Positions 1-5,236 of a stretch of DNA of 5,427 nucleotides are shown piece after piece; positions within the stretch are counted from its first letter, which is position 1; each line of letters opens with the position of its first letter. The position numbers were made by a program, and so were the translations under genes. The notes beneath the pieces were generated by a model that did no database searches, was not told where the DNA came from, and was given only the letters and a program-made list of their open reading frames with translations. The DNA lies in assembly GCA_003157675.1 (NCBI GenBank), contig PMKG01000288.1:1-5427 (forward strand). The letters are read 5' to 3'. Source of the DNA: Acidobacteriota bacterium. GTDB lineage: Bacteria > Acidobacteriota > Vicinamibacteria > Vicinamibacterales > Fen-181.

Positions 1-18
1 AACGGAATTGTAAGGCGC

Positions 19-1290
19 CTACTTCACGATAGTCGGACGTCCGAACTCCACCGCCCCGACGGCGATCAGTGTCTGGAAGAGCTGGTTGGCATTCGCGGAG
101 CGGAAGGCGTAGCCTCCGTTGCGAATCAGGCCTTCGTTGAAGCTGTAGTTGACGCCCCCGCTGCCTTCGAGCGTCACGGTGTGAATCTTGATCCCAAGAC
201 TCTGGGCCCGGTCGGGGGACGCATTGGCGGCCGCAATGAAGGCATTCGTCTGGGACGTTCCGTCCACCGAGTGGGGCATGCCGTCGCTGACGAGCACGAT
301 CACCTGTTCACTGCCGCTCGCGGCCCCCGCCTGCAGCTTGTCGATGGCATAGTTCAGGCCCGCCGACGTGTCGGTGTCACCCCACGCCTGCCCGTTCGTG
401 AGGAGCTGCGATGCATTGCTGAGCGCCGTGGGGAGCGAGCTGGAATGTGCGGTGCCGAACACGGTGAGGGGCCCGGACATCTCCGCAATGGTTCCGCTCG
501 AACTCGGGGTGCCGGTCACGGTCGTCTTCTGCAGTGCTCCGCTCGAATTCGTGGTGTACTTGATCCCGGCGTTTGCCGAGGGGTAGTTCCGGTAGCCGTA
601 AGTGCCGGCCCACAACCCGGCGCTGTTCAGGTAGCTCGACGAAATGGTGGCGTTGAACACGACCATGCCCGCGGCGTCACCAGTCATGGCCACGCCGTTG
701 ATCAGGTTGAGAAGGCCGGTGTCGGCCGAGATTGCCTGGCTCCATGCGGACTGAAAGGAACTCGATCCATCCTGCACGATCATCAGGCTGACGGAGCTCC
801 GCGGCCGCTGGTCCACGAAGAGGCCGGCGACGGCCGTCCTGGTCAAGTTCATGGACGTGATGCCCAGGACCCTTGCGAAGAAGGTGGGCACCGGCCCATT
901 CGGCGCGTCGGTCGTGCGTCTCACAGTCGCCTGCACCGCCACCTGTGTCGCCGTCGGGTCCCAAGCCACCACGGTCTTCGTGACGCTGTTCCACGCGCCC
1001 ACGACCACGTCGCTCGAGGCCAGCGTCACGGGGGTTCCCAGGACGCTGTTCTTCGAGGCCACGTTGACGGCCTCTGCCGACGCCGCCGTGAGGGACATGC
1101 CCTCCCGCAGCTTTCCGACGCCTGCCAGCGCGGCCGCGTCCGCCACGTTCTGGGCCTGCTGCGCTGCGACGTAGAACACGCCCAGGTCGATGACGAGGGC
1201 CGCCAGGGCGGTCAGCGCCACCATCATGACCGCCACCAGGACGAGGACGCTGCCGCGCTGACCGGCGCGGCGATTTGCAGGCCTGATCAT
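19..1290 (-). CDS. TadG-like pilus-assembly protein with von Willebrand A domain
   Basis: Probable membrane-anchored protein of a Tad/Flp pilus locus, with its bulk outside the cytoplasm. Counting from the upstream ATG at 1296, residues 16-43 form one hydrophobic helix after a basic start (RPANRRAGQRG). The helix is followed by the alanine-rich AAQQAQNVADAAALAG segment typical of TadG/TadE-type N-termini. Residues about 168-415 resemble a von Willebrand A domain. The metal-site (MIDAS) elements look intact: DGSSS at 176-180, a threonine at 308 or 310 (DTDTSAG), and D338 in VLVSDGMPH. Such domains bind a divalent metal and mediate protein contacts. I prefer the ATG at 1290 (423 aa) because a perfect GGAGG (minus strand, 1301-1297) lies 6 nt before it but directly abuts the ATG at 1296. 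The gene starts 18 nt after the tadE-like stop, so co-transcription is likely. Its exact role in the pilus is inference. Confidence 0.85.
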   Translation of the reverse strand: MIRPANRRAGQRGSVLVLVAVMMVALTALAALVIDLGVFYVAAQQAQNVADAAALAGVGKLREGMSLTAASAEAVNVASKNSVLGTPVTLASSDVVVGAWNSVTKTVVAWDPTATQVAVQATVRRTTDAPNGPVPTFFARVLGITSMNLTRTAVAGLFVDQRPRSSVSLMIVQDGSSSFQSAWSQAISADTGLLNLINGVAMTGDAAGMVVFNATISSSYLNSAGLWAGTYGYRNYPSANAGIKYTTNSSGALQKTTVTGTPSSSGTIAEMSGPLTVFGTAHSSSLPTALSNASQLLTNGQAWGDTDTSAGLNYAIDKLQAGAASGSEQVIVLVSDGMPHSVDGTSQTNAFIAAANASPDRAQSLGIKIHTVTLEGSGGVNYSFNEGLIRNGGYAFRSANANQLFQTLIAVGAVEFGRPTIVK

Positions 1291-1308
1291 GATCATCCTC
1301 CGCAGCGG

Positions 1309-1746
1309 CTACTCTCGACGGGAGACCATCTGCGCCGTGTCCACGGTCGGTGAAGTAGAGAAAAGCTTGGTGACCCAGGAGTGGTTGAATCTCACCGTCA
1401 CGCGGACATAGTCGCCAAACGCCGCGTTGTTCTGCGTGCCATCTGTCGTGTTCCCGAGCGACCCCCAACCGCCGGAGCCGGTCTGCTTCTCGAGGGTGAC
1501 GTTCGAGGAGGTGATTGGGACACTGGGAGCACTGTTCAGGACCTTGGTCGTGACGGTGGATGTCGTCTCGCCGATGGCCGCGCTGCGTGCTCCCTCGCGC
1601 GCGGCCTGCTGGATCGCCAGCCGCTCGCTGATCAGCAGTCCGTATTCGACCATCCCGAACACCAGCACCAGGAGCACCATCGCTACCACGGCGAACTCGA
1701 CGAGTACCGCGCCTCTCGTATCCCGCCTGAGCGCAGTGAGTGTCAT
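1309..1746 (-). CDS. tadE: TadE-like minor pseudopilin
   Basis: TadE-family protein of 145 aa. In the Tad system these are minor pseudopilins, processed by a prepilin peptidase and placed in the inner membrane or pilus base. The N-terminus has a short basic leader (TALRRDTRG), then AVLVEFAVVAMVLLVLVFGMV. This is a type IV prepilin-like arrangement with Gly12 before the cleavage point and Glu17 at +5. The hydrophobic helix covers about residues 13-38 and is followed by the family-typical LAIQQAAREGARSAA. The rest is Thr/Ser/Asn-rich, as expected for an exported domain. The ATG at 1746 is preferred over an in-frame start at 1785. It has GGGGAG (minus strand, 1761-1756) with a 9-nt spacer and starts 11 residues before the prepilin-like Gly. 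It overlaps a tiny upstream frame by ATGA. First gene of a two-gene operon with the TadG-like gene. Confidence 0.87.
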   Translation of the reverse strand: MTLTALRRDTRGAVLVEFAVVAMVLLVLVFGMVEYGLLISERLAIQQAAREGARSAAIGETTSTVTTKVLNSAPSVPITSSNVTLEKQTGSGGWGSLGNTTDGTQNNAAFGDYVRVTVRFNHSWVTKLFSTSPTVDTAQMVSRRE

Positions 1747-1844
1747 ATCTTTCGGCTCCCCATCTCGGCGACCGCCTTGCGACAAGAGCGGCAGACCTGA
1801 GCCGTGTCTACTGCAAAACGCTTGCCACTACACAGGTTGGCCAT
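1743..1844 (-). CDS. possible 33-aa Cys-containing mini-ORF coupled to tadE
   Basis: A short frame runs from ATG at 1844 to TGA at 1743, and its stop overlaps the tadE ATG as ATGA, a classic translational-coupling arrangement. It encodes a basic 33-residue peptide with three cysteines, two of them spaced CRSC (a half zinc-ribbon-like spacing). I do not recognise it. Against it: no Shine-Dalgarno sequence precedes the ATG, its codons include unusually AT-ending ones (TGT, AGT, CGT, TTT, GCA, GTA) for this genome, and the start lies near the edge of the broken glycosyltransferase on the other strand. It may be the tail of a truncated upstream gene, or simply the tad leader region. Confidence 0.2.
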   Translation of the reverse strand: MANLCSGKRFAVDTAQVCRSCRKAVAEMGSRKI

Positions 1845-1846
1845 GA

Positions 1847-2491
1847 GATCGAAGGCGCCGGGCCAAGTGGCTCGCTGCGCTTCTGGCCCCCTTCGCCGAC
1901 CCGCAGGTCGTCGCGAGCTACTCGCGGCAGGTCCCGCGCGCGGATGCCAACCCGATGGAACGGTTCTTCCTGCAGTGGCGATTCCCGCCGGGCCCGCCGG
2001 TGCGGCGGGAGCGACGCGGCGACGCCCCGCTCACACTGGAGGATGTGTTCTTCTCGAACGTCTGCGCCGCGATCCGGCGGGACGCCCTGCTCAGACATCC
2101 GTTCGACGAAGCCCTGATCATGAGCGAGGACCAGCAGTTCTCCCGCGACGTGATTGCGGCCGGCCACGCGGTGGTCTACCAGCCGGAGTCGGTCGTCATT
2201 CACTCCCACGACTACTCGCTCTCCGACTGCTTCCGGCGCTACTTCGACAGCTCCTGCTCGCTGAAGGTGATTTTCCCGGAGCACGGACTCGCAAGAACCG
2301 CGGCGATGGCCGCGAGTTATGTCCCTGGCGAGGCGAGCTAAATCGTGCGCGATCATCCGCTGTCGCTTCCGAGGTACGTCCTCTACAACCTCGCGAAGGT
2401 TGGCGGCACCCTGGCGGGCCTCGTCGCTGAGCGACTGCCGCGCAGGACGGCCCGGGCCCTCAGCCTGCACCGGTACCACTGGGAGAAGTAG
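1847..2491 (+). pseudogene. truncated family 2 glycosyltransferase (C-terminal part), with internal TAA
   Basis: Remnant of a GT-A-fold, family 2 (rhamnosyltransferase-like) enzyme that would transfer a sugar from a nucleotide-sugar to a cell-surface glycan. The frame opens after a TGA at 1844-1846. Recognisable sequence starts near 1862 with WLAALLAPFADPQVVA, continues through SRQVPRADANPMERFF and FSNVCAAIRRDALLRHPF, and reaches MSEDQQFSRD. The ED pair at 2126-2131 matches the usual catalytic-base region, followed by AGHAVVYQPESVVIHSH. The N-terminal nucleotide-binding half, with its DxD motif, is absent and no start codon is credible before 1955. A TAA at 2339-2341 interrupts the frame after YVPGEAS. 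The same frame then continues for 49 codons with typical family tail sequence (VRDHPLSLPRYVLYNLAK, then a LSLHRYHW-type ending) to TAG at 2489-2491. Translation from the ATG at 1955 would give 128 aa lacking the donor site. I judge it non-functional. Confidence 0.82.
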
Positions 2492-2574
2492 TGTGAACGT
2501 CCGCCAAGGGCGCCCGAACGGCGCGTCACGACAACCGGCGGGGGGAGAGGCGCGGGCGGAGGCGGCAGCCTTCC

Positions 2575-3201
2575 TTACGCCCGCTGCCCGTCCTCGAGGG
2601 CCCCGCTGGACGGCGCGGCGTCCGCTGCGCCCCAGCCTCCGGGGGGCATGCCGGCGCTCCCCGTCGAGAGGAGTCGATCGTCGCTGATGTGCAACTGGTC
2701 GCGCTCGATCCGGTCGACGCCAAGCGCGCTGATCGCCAACTGGCCCGTATCGAGGCGGTAGACCAGCCGTTTTTCGCGCAAATACCACAGGTGGAACTCC
2801 ACCATTTCAACCGGCGTGCGAAGCAGACGGGAGATCTCGTACTCGCCGAGGCCGGGCATCCGCATGTCGGTCCGCCGCTGCACGTAGAGCAGCGACAGGA
2901 TCCTCTGCCTGGTGGCGGTGTCTTCAGCGAACGCAGTGCCATGCGTCGCCTCCGATGCCAGCTTCCATTTGCGATTCCAGTATTCCTGGTATTTCGCGTC
3001 GTACCCGGCCCGTGTTTCGGGGTCGCCGAGGATCGCCCGGGCCCTGGTCAGCCTGCGGAATCTGGTTTCGTCGCTCGCTTCGCCTATGTCCGGGTGACAC
3101 TTCTTGGCCAGATGGCGAAAGACCCGGTCGATGGTGTCCTCGTCCGCGTTGGGGCTGAGTTGCAAGAGGTCGTAGTAGTCGACAAACGGTTCGTCGGTCA
3201 C
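2575..3201 (-). CDS. J-domain protein with C-terminal winged-helix-like domain
   Basis: 208-aa cytoplasmic protein. Residues about 8-70 are a J domain: DYYDLLQLSPNAD, helix II IDRVFRHLAKKC, the HPD tripeptide at 36-38 that is required to stimulate Hsp70 (DnaK) ATPase, then helix III (FRRLTRARAILGDPETRAGYD). There is no Gly/Phe stretch, zinc-finger region or DnaJ C-terminal domain, so it is a type III J-protein. Residues about 96-170 look like a winged helix: LSLLYVQRR, then EYEISRLLRTPVEMVEFHLW, REKRLVYRLDTGQLAISALG and VDRIE. The last part resembles the recognition-helix/wing pattern of MarR- or PadR-like modules. The tail (about 178-208) is Gly/Ala/Pro-rich and probably disordered. Start is GTG at 3201 with GAGGGGG (minus strand, 3214-3208) 6 nt upstream. 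The gene converges with the glycosyltransferase remnant and diverges from the YigZ-like gene. Its client is unknown; the J domain is certain, the winged helix is probable. Confidence 0.88.
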   Translation of the reverse strand: MTDEPFVDYYDLLQLSPNADEDTIDRVFRHLAKKCHPDIGEASDETRFRRLTRARAILGDPETRAGYDAKYQEYWNRKWKLASEATHGTAFAEDTATRQRILSLLYVQRRTDMRMPGLGEYEISRLLRTPVEMVEFHLWYLREKRLVYRLDTGQLAISALGVDRIERDQLHISDDRLLSTGSAGMPPGGWGAADAAPSSGALEDGQRA

Positions 3202-3238
3202 CGGTCACCCCCTCGGTCAGACGGAGTCCTCTATTCGC

Positions 3239-3261
3239 GACCGTACGGTCCCGCCCGTCAA
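3239..3261 (-). promoter_or_regulatory. candidate promoter/operator of the J-domain gene
   Basis: In the divergent intergenic region the minus strand reads TTGACG (plus 3261-3256), a good -35 hexamer. It is followed by a perfect 12-bp palindrome GACCGTACGGTC (3239-3250), which would fall in the spacer. The match to a -10 box at the expected distance is weak (GCGAAT or nearby), so the promoter call is tentative. The palindrome is a plausible site for a dimeric regulator. Confidence 0.3.
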
Positions 3262-3312
3262 GGTGTATCGGTCGTTCGACTCTCCAGGACCAGCCCCTCC
3301 GGTCGGGCCCCG

Positions 3313-3321
3313 TGCTATCCT
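3313..3321 (+). promoter_or_regulatory. extended -10 promoter element for the YigZ-like gene
   Basis: TGCTATCCT matches the extended -10 form TGnTATAAT at 7 of 8 specified positions if C is allowed at one place, otherwise 6 of 8. It ends 8 nt before a GTG at 3330, so transcription could begin at or next to that codon and give a leaderless message. No -35 box is visible, which is tolerated for extended -10 promoters. Confidence 0.35.
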
Positions 3322-3329
3322 CCTACCCC

Positions 3330-3707
3330 GTGCGCATCGACCGACCGTCCGAATTCTCCCTGACCGCCGAACGCTCCCGCTTCTACGCGCTGCTCGCCCC
3401 GCTCGTCTCGCCGGCCGACATGGATGCGCTGCTCAAGACGCGCCGCCGCGACTACCGCAAGGCCGTTCACCACTGCTGGGCGTACCGCTGTCGCGACGCT
3501 GCCGGCGCCATCGTCGAAACCTCGAAGGACGATGGGGAAGTCGGGCATCCGGGCCGCGTGCTGCTGGAACTCCTGAAGAAGCACGACCTCGAGGGGGTGC
3601 TCCTCGTCTCGCGGATCTTCGGTGGTGTGAAGCTCGGCGTGGGCGGCGTCTCTCGCGCGTTCCGCGATGCGGGACAGGGGGCGATCAACACAGCGGTCAG
3701 GACGTAG
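3330..3707 (+). CDS. YigZ/IMPACT (UPF0029) family protein, N-terminal domain only
   Basis: Short member of the YigZ/IMPACT family, whose N-terminal domain is widely conserved and in eukaryotic IMPACT is linked to translation control; the bacterial role is not well defined. Family landmarks in order, numbered from the upstream GTG at 3312: ERSRFYALLAPLVSPADMDALL (20-41, start of fold), HHCWAYRC (53-60), SKDDGEVGHPGRVLLELL (71-88, matching the usual DDGEPSGTAGRPIL region but altered), and VSRIFGGVKLGVGGVSRAF (99-117, the signature FGGIKLG-GGL-RAY). YigZ is normally about 200 aa. Here the protein ends at the close of the first domain, without the C-terminal ferredoxin-like part. Both GTG 3312 (131 aa) and GTG 3330 (125 aa) are possible. 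Neither has a Shine-Dalgarno sequence. I prefer 3330 because an extended -10 element overlaps the first and would make 3330 leaderless, and because the shorter N-terminus fits the family. Confidence 0.82.
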   Translation: MRIDRPSEFSLTAERSRFYALLAPLVSPADMDALLKTRRRDYRKAVHHCWAYRCRDAAGAIVETSKDDGEVGHPGRVLLELLKKHDLEGVLLVSRIFGGVKLGVGGVSRAFRDAGQGAINTAVRT

Positions 3708-3710
3708 GGG

Positions 3711-3724
3711 CGAGGGACGAGGGA
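3711..3724. repeat. tandem heptamer CGAGGGA x2
   Basis: Two exact consecutive copies of CGAGGGA directly after the YigZ-like stop codon (TAG 3705-3707). They lie at the left edge of the repeat-bearing intergenic region. Minimal in size; noted because it borders the REP-like element. Confidence 0.5.
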
Positions 3725-3734
3725 TCGCGCACCT

Positions 3735-3753
3735 GTTGTAGGGCGACCCTTCA
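3735..3753. repeat. 19-bp dispersed repeat, copy 1
   Basis: GTTGTAGGGCGACCCTTCA occurs here and again, identically, at 5407-5425 in the same orientation. Both copies lie between genes and next to other palindromes. An exact 19-bp intergenic match within 5.4 kb is far beyond chance and points to a dispersed REP-like family in this genome. Confidence 0.75.
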
Positions 3754-3796
3754 CCCCTCGGTGTTGCTCGGGGTGCCCTGAGCTTGCCGAAGGGCA
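3752..3796. repeat. REP-like tandem hairpins in the intergenic region
   Basis: Two stem-loops sit side by side. CACCCC (3752-3757) pairs with GGGGTG (3770-3775). TGCCCT (3774-3779) pairs with AGGGCA (3791-3796) around the loop GAGCTTGCCGA. The second has the CCCTGAGCTTG-CCGAAGGG form of palindromic repeats often seen between genes in high-GC environmental genomes. The hairpins may also act as weak terminators for the YigZ-like gene, although no T-run follows. The two share bases 3774-3775, so they cannot form fully at the same time. Confidence 0.55.
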
Positions 3797-3869
3797 GGGT
3801 TGCCTCGCGCGAGACGCCGCTCTGCCGTGGACTCGGTCGGTTCCTGCGATGGAGAGGGGAACCAGTCAG

Positions 3870-4436
3870 ATGCCAGGCACGGTACACGAGACACATCGAA
3901 CATCCGTCTGCCCCTGGTGGCTGATGTACTTCGCCGACCACCGGCTGCGGCGGCTGTTCCAGCCTACCGGGCCGGTGATCGAATCGCTGGTCGCTCCCGG
4001 CGACTCGTGCCTGGACATCGGCTGTGGCATGGGGTACTTCACCATCCCGTTGGCGCATCTGGTCGGCCCGACCGGGCGGGTGACGGGCGTCGATCTCCAG
4101 CCGAAGATGCTCGAGGGGGCGGCGAGGCGGGCGAGACGCGAAGGCCTGGCGGACCGCGTCGGCTTGCGCCTCGTCACCGACGCGGACTGGGCGGCCCCGG
4201 ACCGGTACGACGTCATTCTGGCGATGTGGATGCTGCACGAGGTGCCGGACCAGAAGGACTTCCTCGTGACACTCCGGAAGACGCTGCGGGCCAACGGACG
4301 CTTCCTGCTCGTCGAGCCGCGGCTTCATGTCCGTGAGCGGCAGTGGCAGGACTCGCTCGACCTGGCGCGGACGACGGGGTTCGCCATCTGCACACCGCGG
4401 CGACTCAGGTACAGTCGTGCCGCGATCCTCCAGTGA
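3870..4436 (+). CDS. class I SAM-dependent methyltransferase
   Basis: Cytoplasmic Rossmann-fold methyltransferase of UbiE/arsenite-methyltransferase-like type; substrate unknown. Numbered from a possible upstream ATG at 3849: a CPWWLMYFADHRLRRLF segment (21-37) found in one group of these proteins, SAM-binding motif I LDIGCGMGYFTI (55-66), the acidic end of strand 2 in VTGVDLQPKML (78-88, D82 to bind the ribose), YDVILAMWMLHEVPD (120-134) for strand 4, and a strand 5 region RFLLVEP (151-157). The C-terminus is short, so no separate substrate domain is present. I prefer the ATG at 3870 (188 aa), preceded by purine-rich GGAGAGGGGA ending about 9 nt upstream; the ATG at 3849 has no such site. 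The stop is 18 nt before the DfsB-like gene, indicating an operon. Confidence 0.87.
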   Translation: MPGTVHETHRTSVCPWWLMYFADHRLRRLFQPTGPVIESLVAPGDSCLDIGCGMGYFTIPLAHLVGPTGRVTGVDLQPKMLEGAARRARREGLADRVGLRLVTDADWAAPDRYDVILAMWMLHEVPDQKDFLVTLRKTLRANGRFLLVEPRLHVRERQWQDSLDLARTTGFAICTPRRLRYSRAAILQ

Positions 4437-4454
4437 GAGCGCGAAGGCCGAAGA

Positions 4455-4979
4455 ATGGGCAAGCGACTTCGCAAGACCGAACTACTGAGGGAGATCGAAC
4501 GCGAGCGCACAGCGCTCGACGACGTCCTGGCGGGACTATCGCCCCGTCAGATGACGAAGGACGGCGTCACGCGCGGCGGGTGGTCCGTGAAAGACATCCT
4601 CGCGCACCTGGTCGAGTGGCAGCGGATGAACCTGGACTGGTATGCCGCCGGCCTGCGCGGCGAGAAGCCCGCGATGCCGGCGCCCGGCTACACGCTGCGC
4701 GACCTGCCGCGGCTGAACGCGATGATCTACCGCAAGCACCGCCGGCGCTCACTGCGCGCGGTCCTGTCGGACTACCGCTCTTACCACCAGCAGGTGGTCG
4801 TTCTCATCCGCCGATTGCCCGATGCCGACCTGGTGACGCTGGGACGGTTCTCGTGGACGGGGCCGTCGTGGACGCTCAGCGACTACCTCCGCGCCTCGAC
4901 GGCCGCGCACTATTTGTGGGCGCGGACGCGGATTCGCCGCTGGCAACGGGCTCGGGAGCGGGGCCAGGACAAGGGCTGA
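4455..4979 (+). CDS. ClbS/DfsB-family four-helix bundle protein
   Basis: 174-aa soluble protein of the ClbS/DfsB family (formerly DUF1706, related to the DinB/YfiT fold). One characterised member, E. coli ClbS, protects against colibactin by acting on its reactive cyclopropane; most members have no known substrate. Family landmarks: TKDELL-like KTELLREIERERTALDDVL (8-25), the conserved GGWSVKDILAHLVEWQRMNL (41-60), the hallmark GEKPAMPAPGYTLRDLPRLN (69-88), IYRKHRRRSLRAVLSDY (91-107), and the C-terminal WTLSDYLRASTAAHYLWART (139-158). Histidines 51 and 152 sit where DinB-fold proteins often bind metal. ATG at 4455 has GAAGG (4443-4447) with a 7-nt spacer. Full length for the family. It follows the methyltransferase by 18 nt, so the two are probably co-expressed. 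Colibactin itself is not implied. A detoxification or self-protection role is inference. Confidence 0.9.
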   Translation: MGKRLRKTELLREIERERTALDDVLAGLSPRQMTKDGVTRGGWSVKDILAHLVEWQRMNLDWYAAGLRGEKPAMPAPGYTLRDLPRLNAMIYRKHRRRSLRAVLSDYRSYHQQVVVLIRRLPDADLVTLGRFSWTGPSWTLSDYLRASTAAHYLWARTRIRRWQRARERGQDKG

Positions 4980-4985
4980 AAGGGG

Positions 4986-5020
4986 CCCAGCCCAAACGAA
5001 CGTGCGGTGCAAGGGCTGGG
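4986..5020 (+). terminator. stem-loop after the DfsB-like gene, possible terminator
   Basis: CCCAGCCC (4986-4993) and GGGCTGGG (5013-5020) form a perfect 8-bp GC stem with a 19-nt loop, starting 7 nt after the DfsB stop. No T-run follows, so it is not a canonical intrinsic terminator; it may stabilise the transcript end or act with Rho. Confidence 0.35.
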
Positions 5021-5059
5021 TCGGGTATCGTATGGAGTAACACTTTCGAAAGGAACCAC

Positions 5060-5185
5060 GTGGCAAGACAGAACTACCAGTTCGAGAAACGCAAGAAAGA
5101 GCTCGAAAAGAAGAAGAAAAAGGCCGAGAAGCTAGAGAGAAAAGCGTCCAAGCCCTCCCCGGAAAAGGAAGAGCCTTCCGCCTAG
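5060..5185 (+). CDS. small Lys/Glu-rich protein (41 aa)
   Basis: Small, strongly charged protein beginning MARQNYQFEKRKKELEKKKK (from GTG) and ending in a Ser/Pro/Glu-rich tail. Residues about 7-30 are a continuous run of Lys/Glu/Arg heptad-like helix, probably a single charged helix or short coiled coil. The ARxNYQxEKRxKELxKKKK start matches, from memory, a conserved uncharacterised small protein found in several proteobacterial and acidobacterial groups. The ribosome site supports it: AAAGGA (5049-5054) is 5 nt before GTG 5060. An open frame extends upstream across the DfsB gene, but that part is in the wrong frame for DfsB and is noise. It has no membrane segment or signal peptide. RNA or ribosome contact is a guess from its charge. 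A promoter may lie in 5026-5036 (TATCGTATGGA), weakly supported. Confidence 0.72.
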   Translation: MARQNYQFEKRKKELEKKKKKAEKLERKASKPSPEKEEPSA

Positions 5186-5236
5186 CGGGGGGTGTCCGAC
5201 GCCCCTGGCGAGGCCGGTCTTCGCTTCGACGCCGAA

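Noticed and set aside
181..1353. Long plus-strand open frame (390 codons) opposite the TadG-like gene
   Set aside because: Low-complexity His/Arg/Gly-rich translation typical of the antisense of a GC-rich gene. The opposite strand has a clear vWA protein with a strong ribosome site.
677..1468. Minus-strand 263-codon frame overlapping both tad genes
   Set aside because: Frame-shifted shadow of tadE and the TadG-like gene, Arg/Gly-rich and without domain features.
1801..1850. Possible attachment or integron-type site around GTGT...ACAC at the tad/glycosyltransferase junction
   Set aside because: Only the outer four bases pair, with no conserved core site and no integrase nearby.
2552..2584. 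GCGGGCG...CGCCCGC inverted repeat between the convergent glycosyltransferase remnant and J gene, considered as a bidirectional terminator
   Set aside because: Only 7 bp with a 19-nt loop, no T-run on either strand, and overlapping the J gene's last codons. Expected by chance at this G+C content.
1808..2788. Minus-strand 326-codon frame spanning the glycosyltransferase remnant and the J-protein end
   Set aside because: It is antisense to recognisable glycosyltransferase sequence and out of frame with the J-domain protein. Composition is Arg-rich noise.
3315..4328. Minus-strand 337-codon frame opposite the YigZ-like and methyltransferase genes
   Set aside because: It crosses two genes with clear family motifs on the plus strand and the repeat region between them; no credible domain.
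4343..5059. Upstream part of the plus-strand frame that ends at 5185
   Set aside because: Off-frame shadow of the methyltransferase end and the DfsB gene. Only the last 41 codons, behind their own ribosome site, look real.
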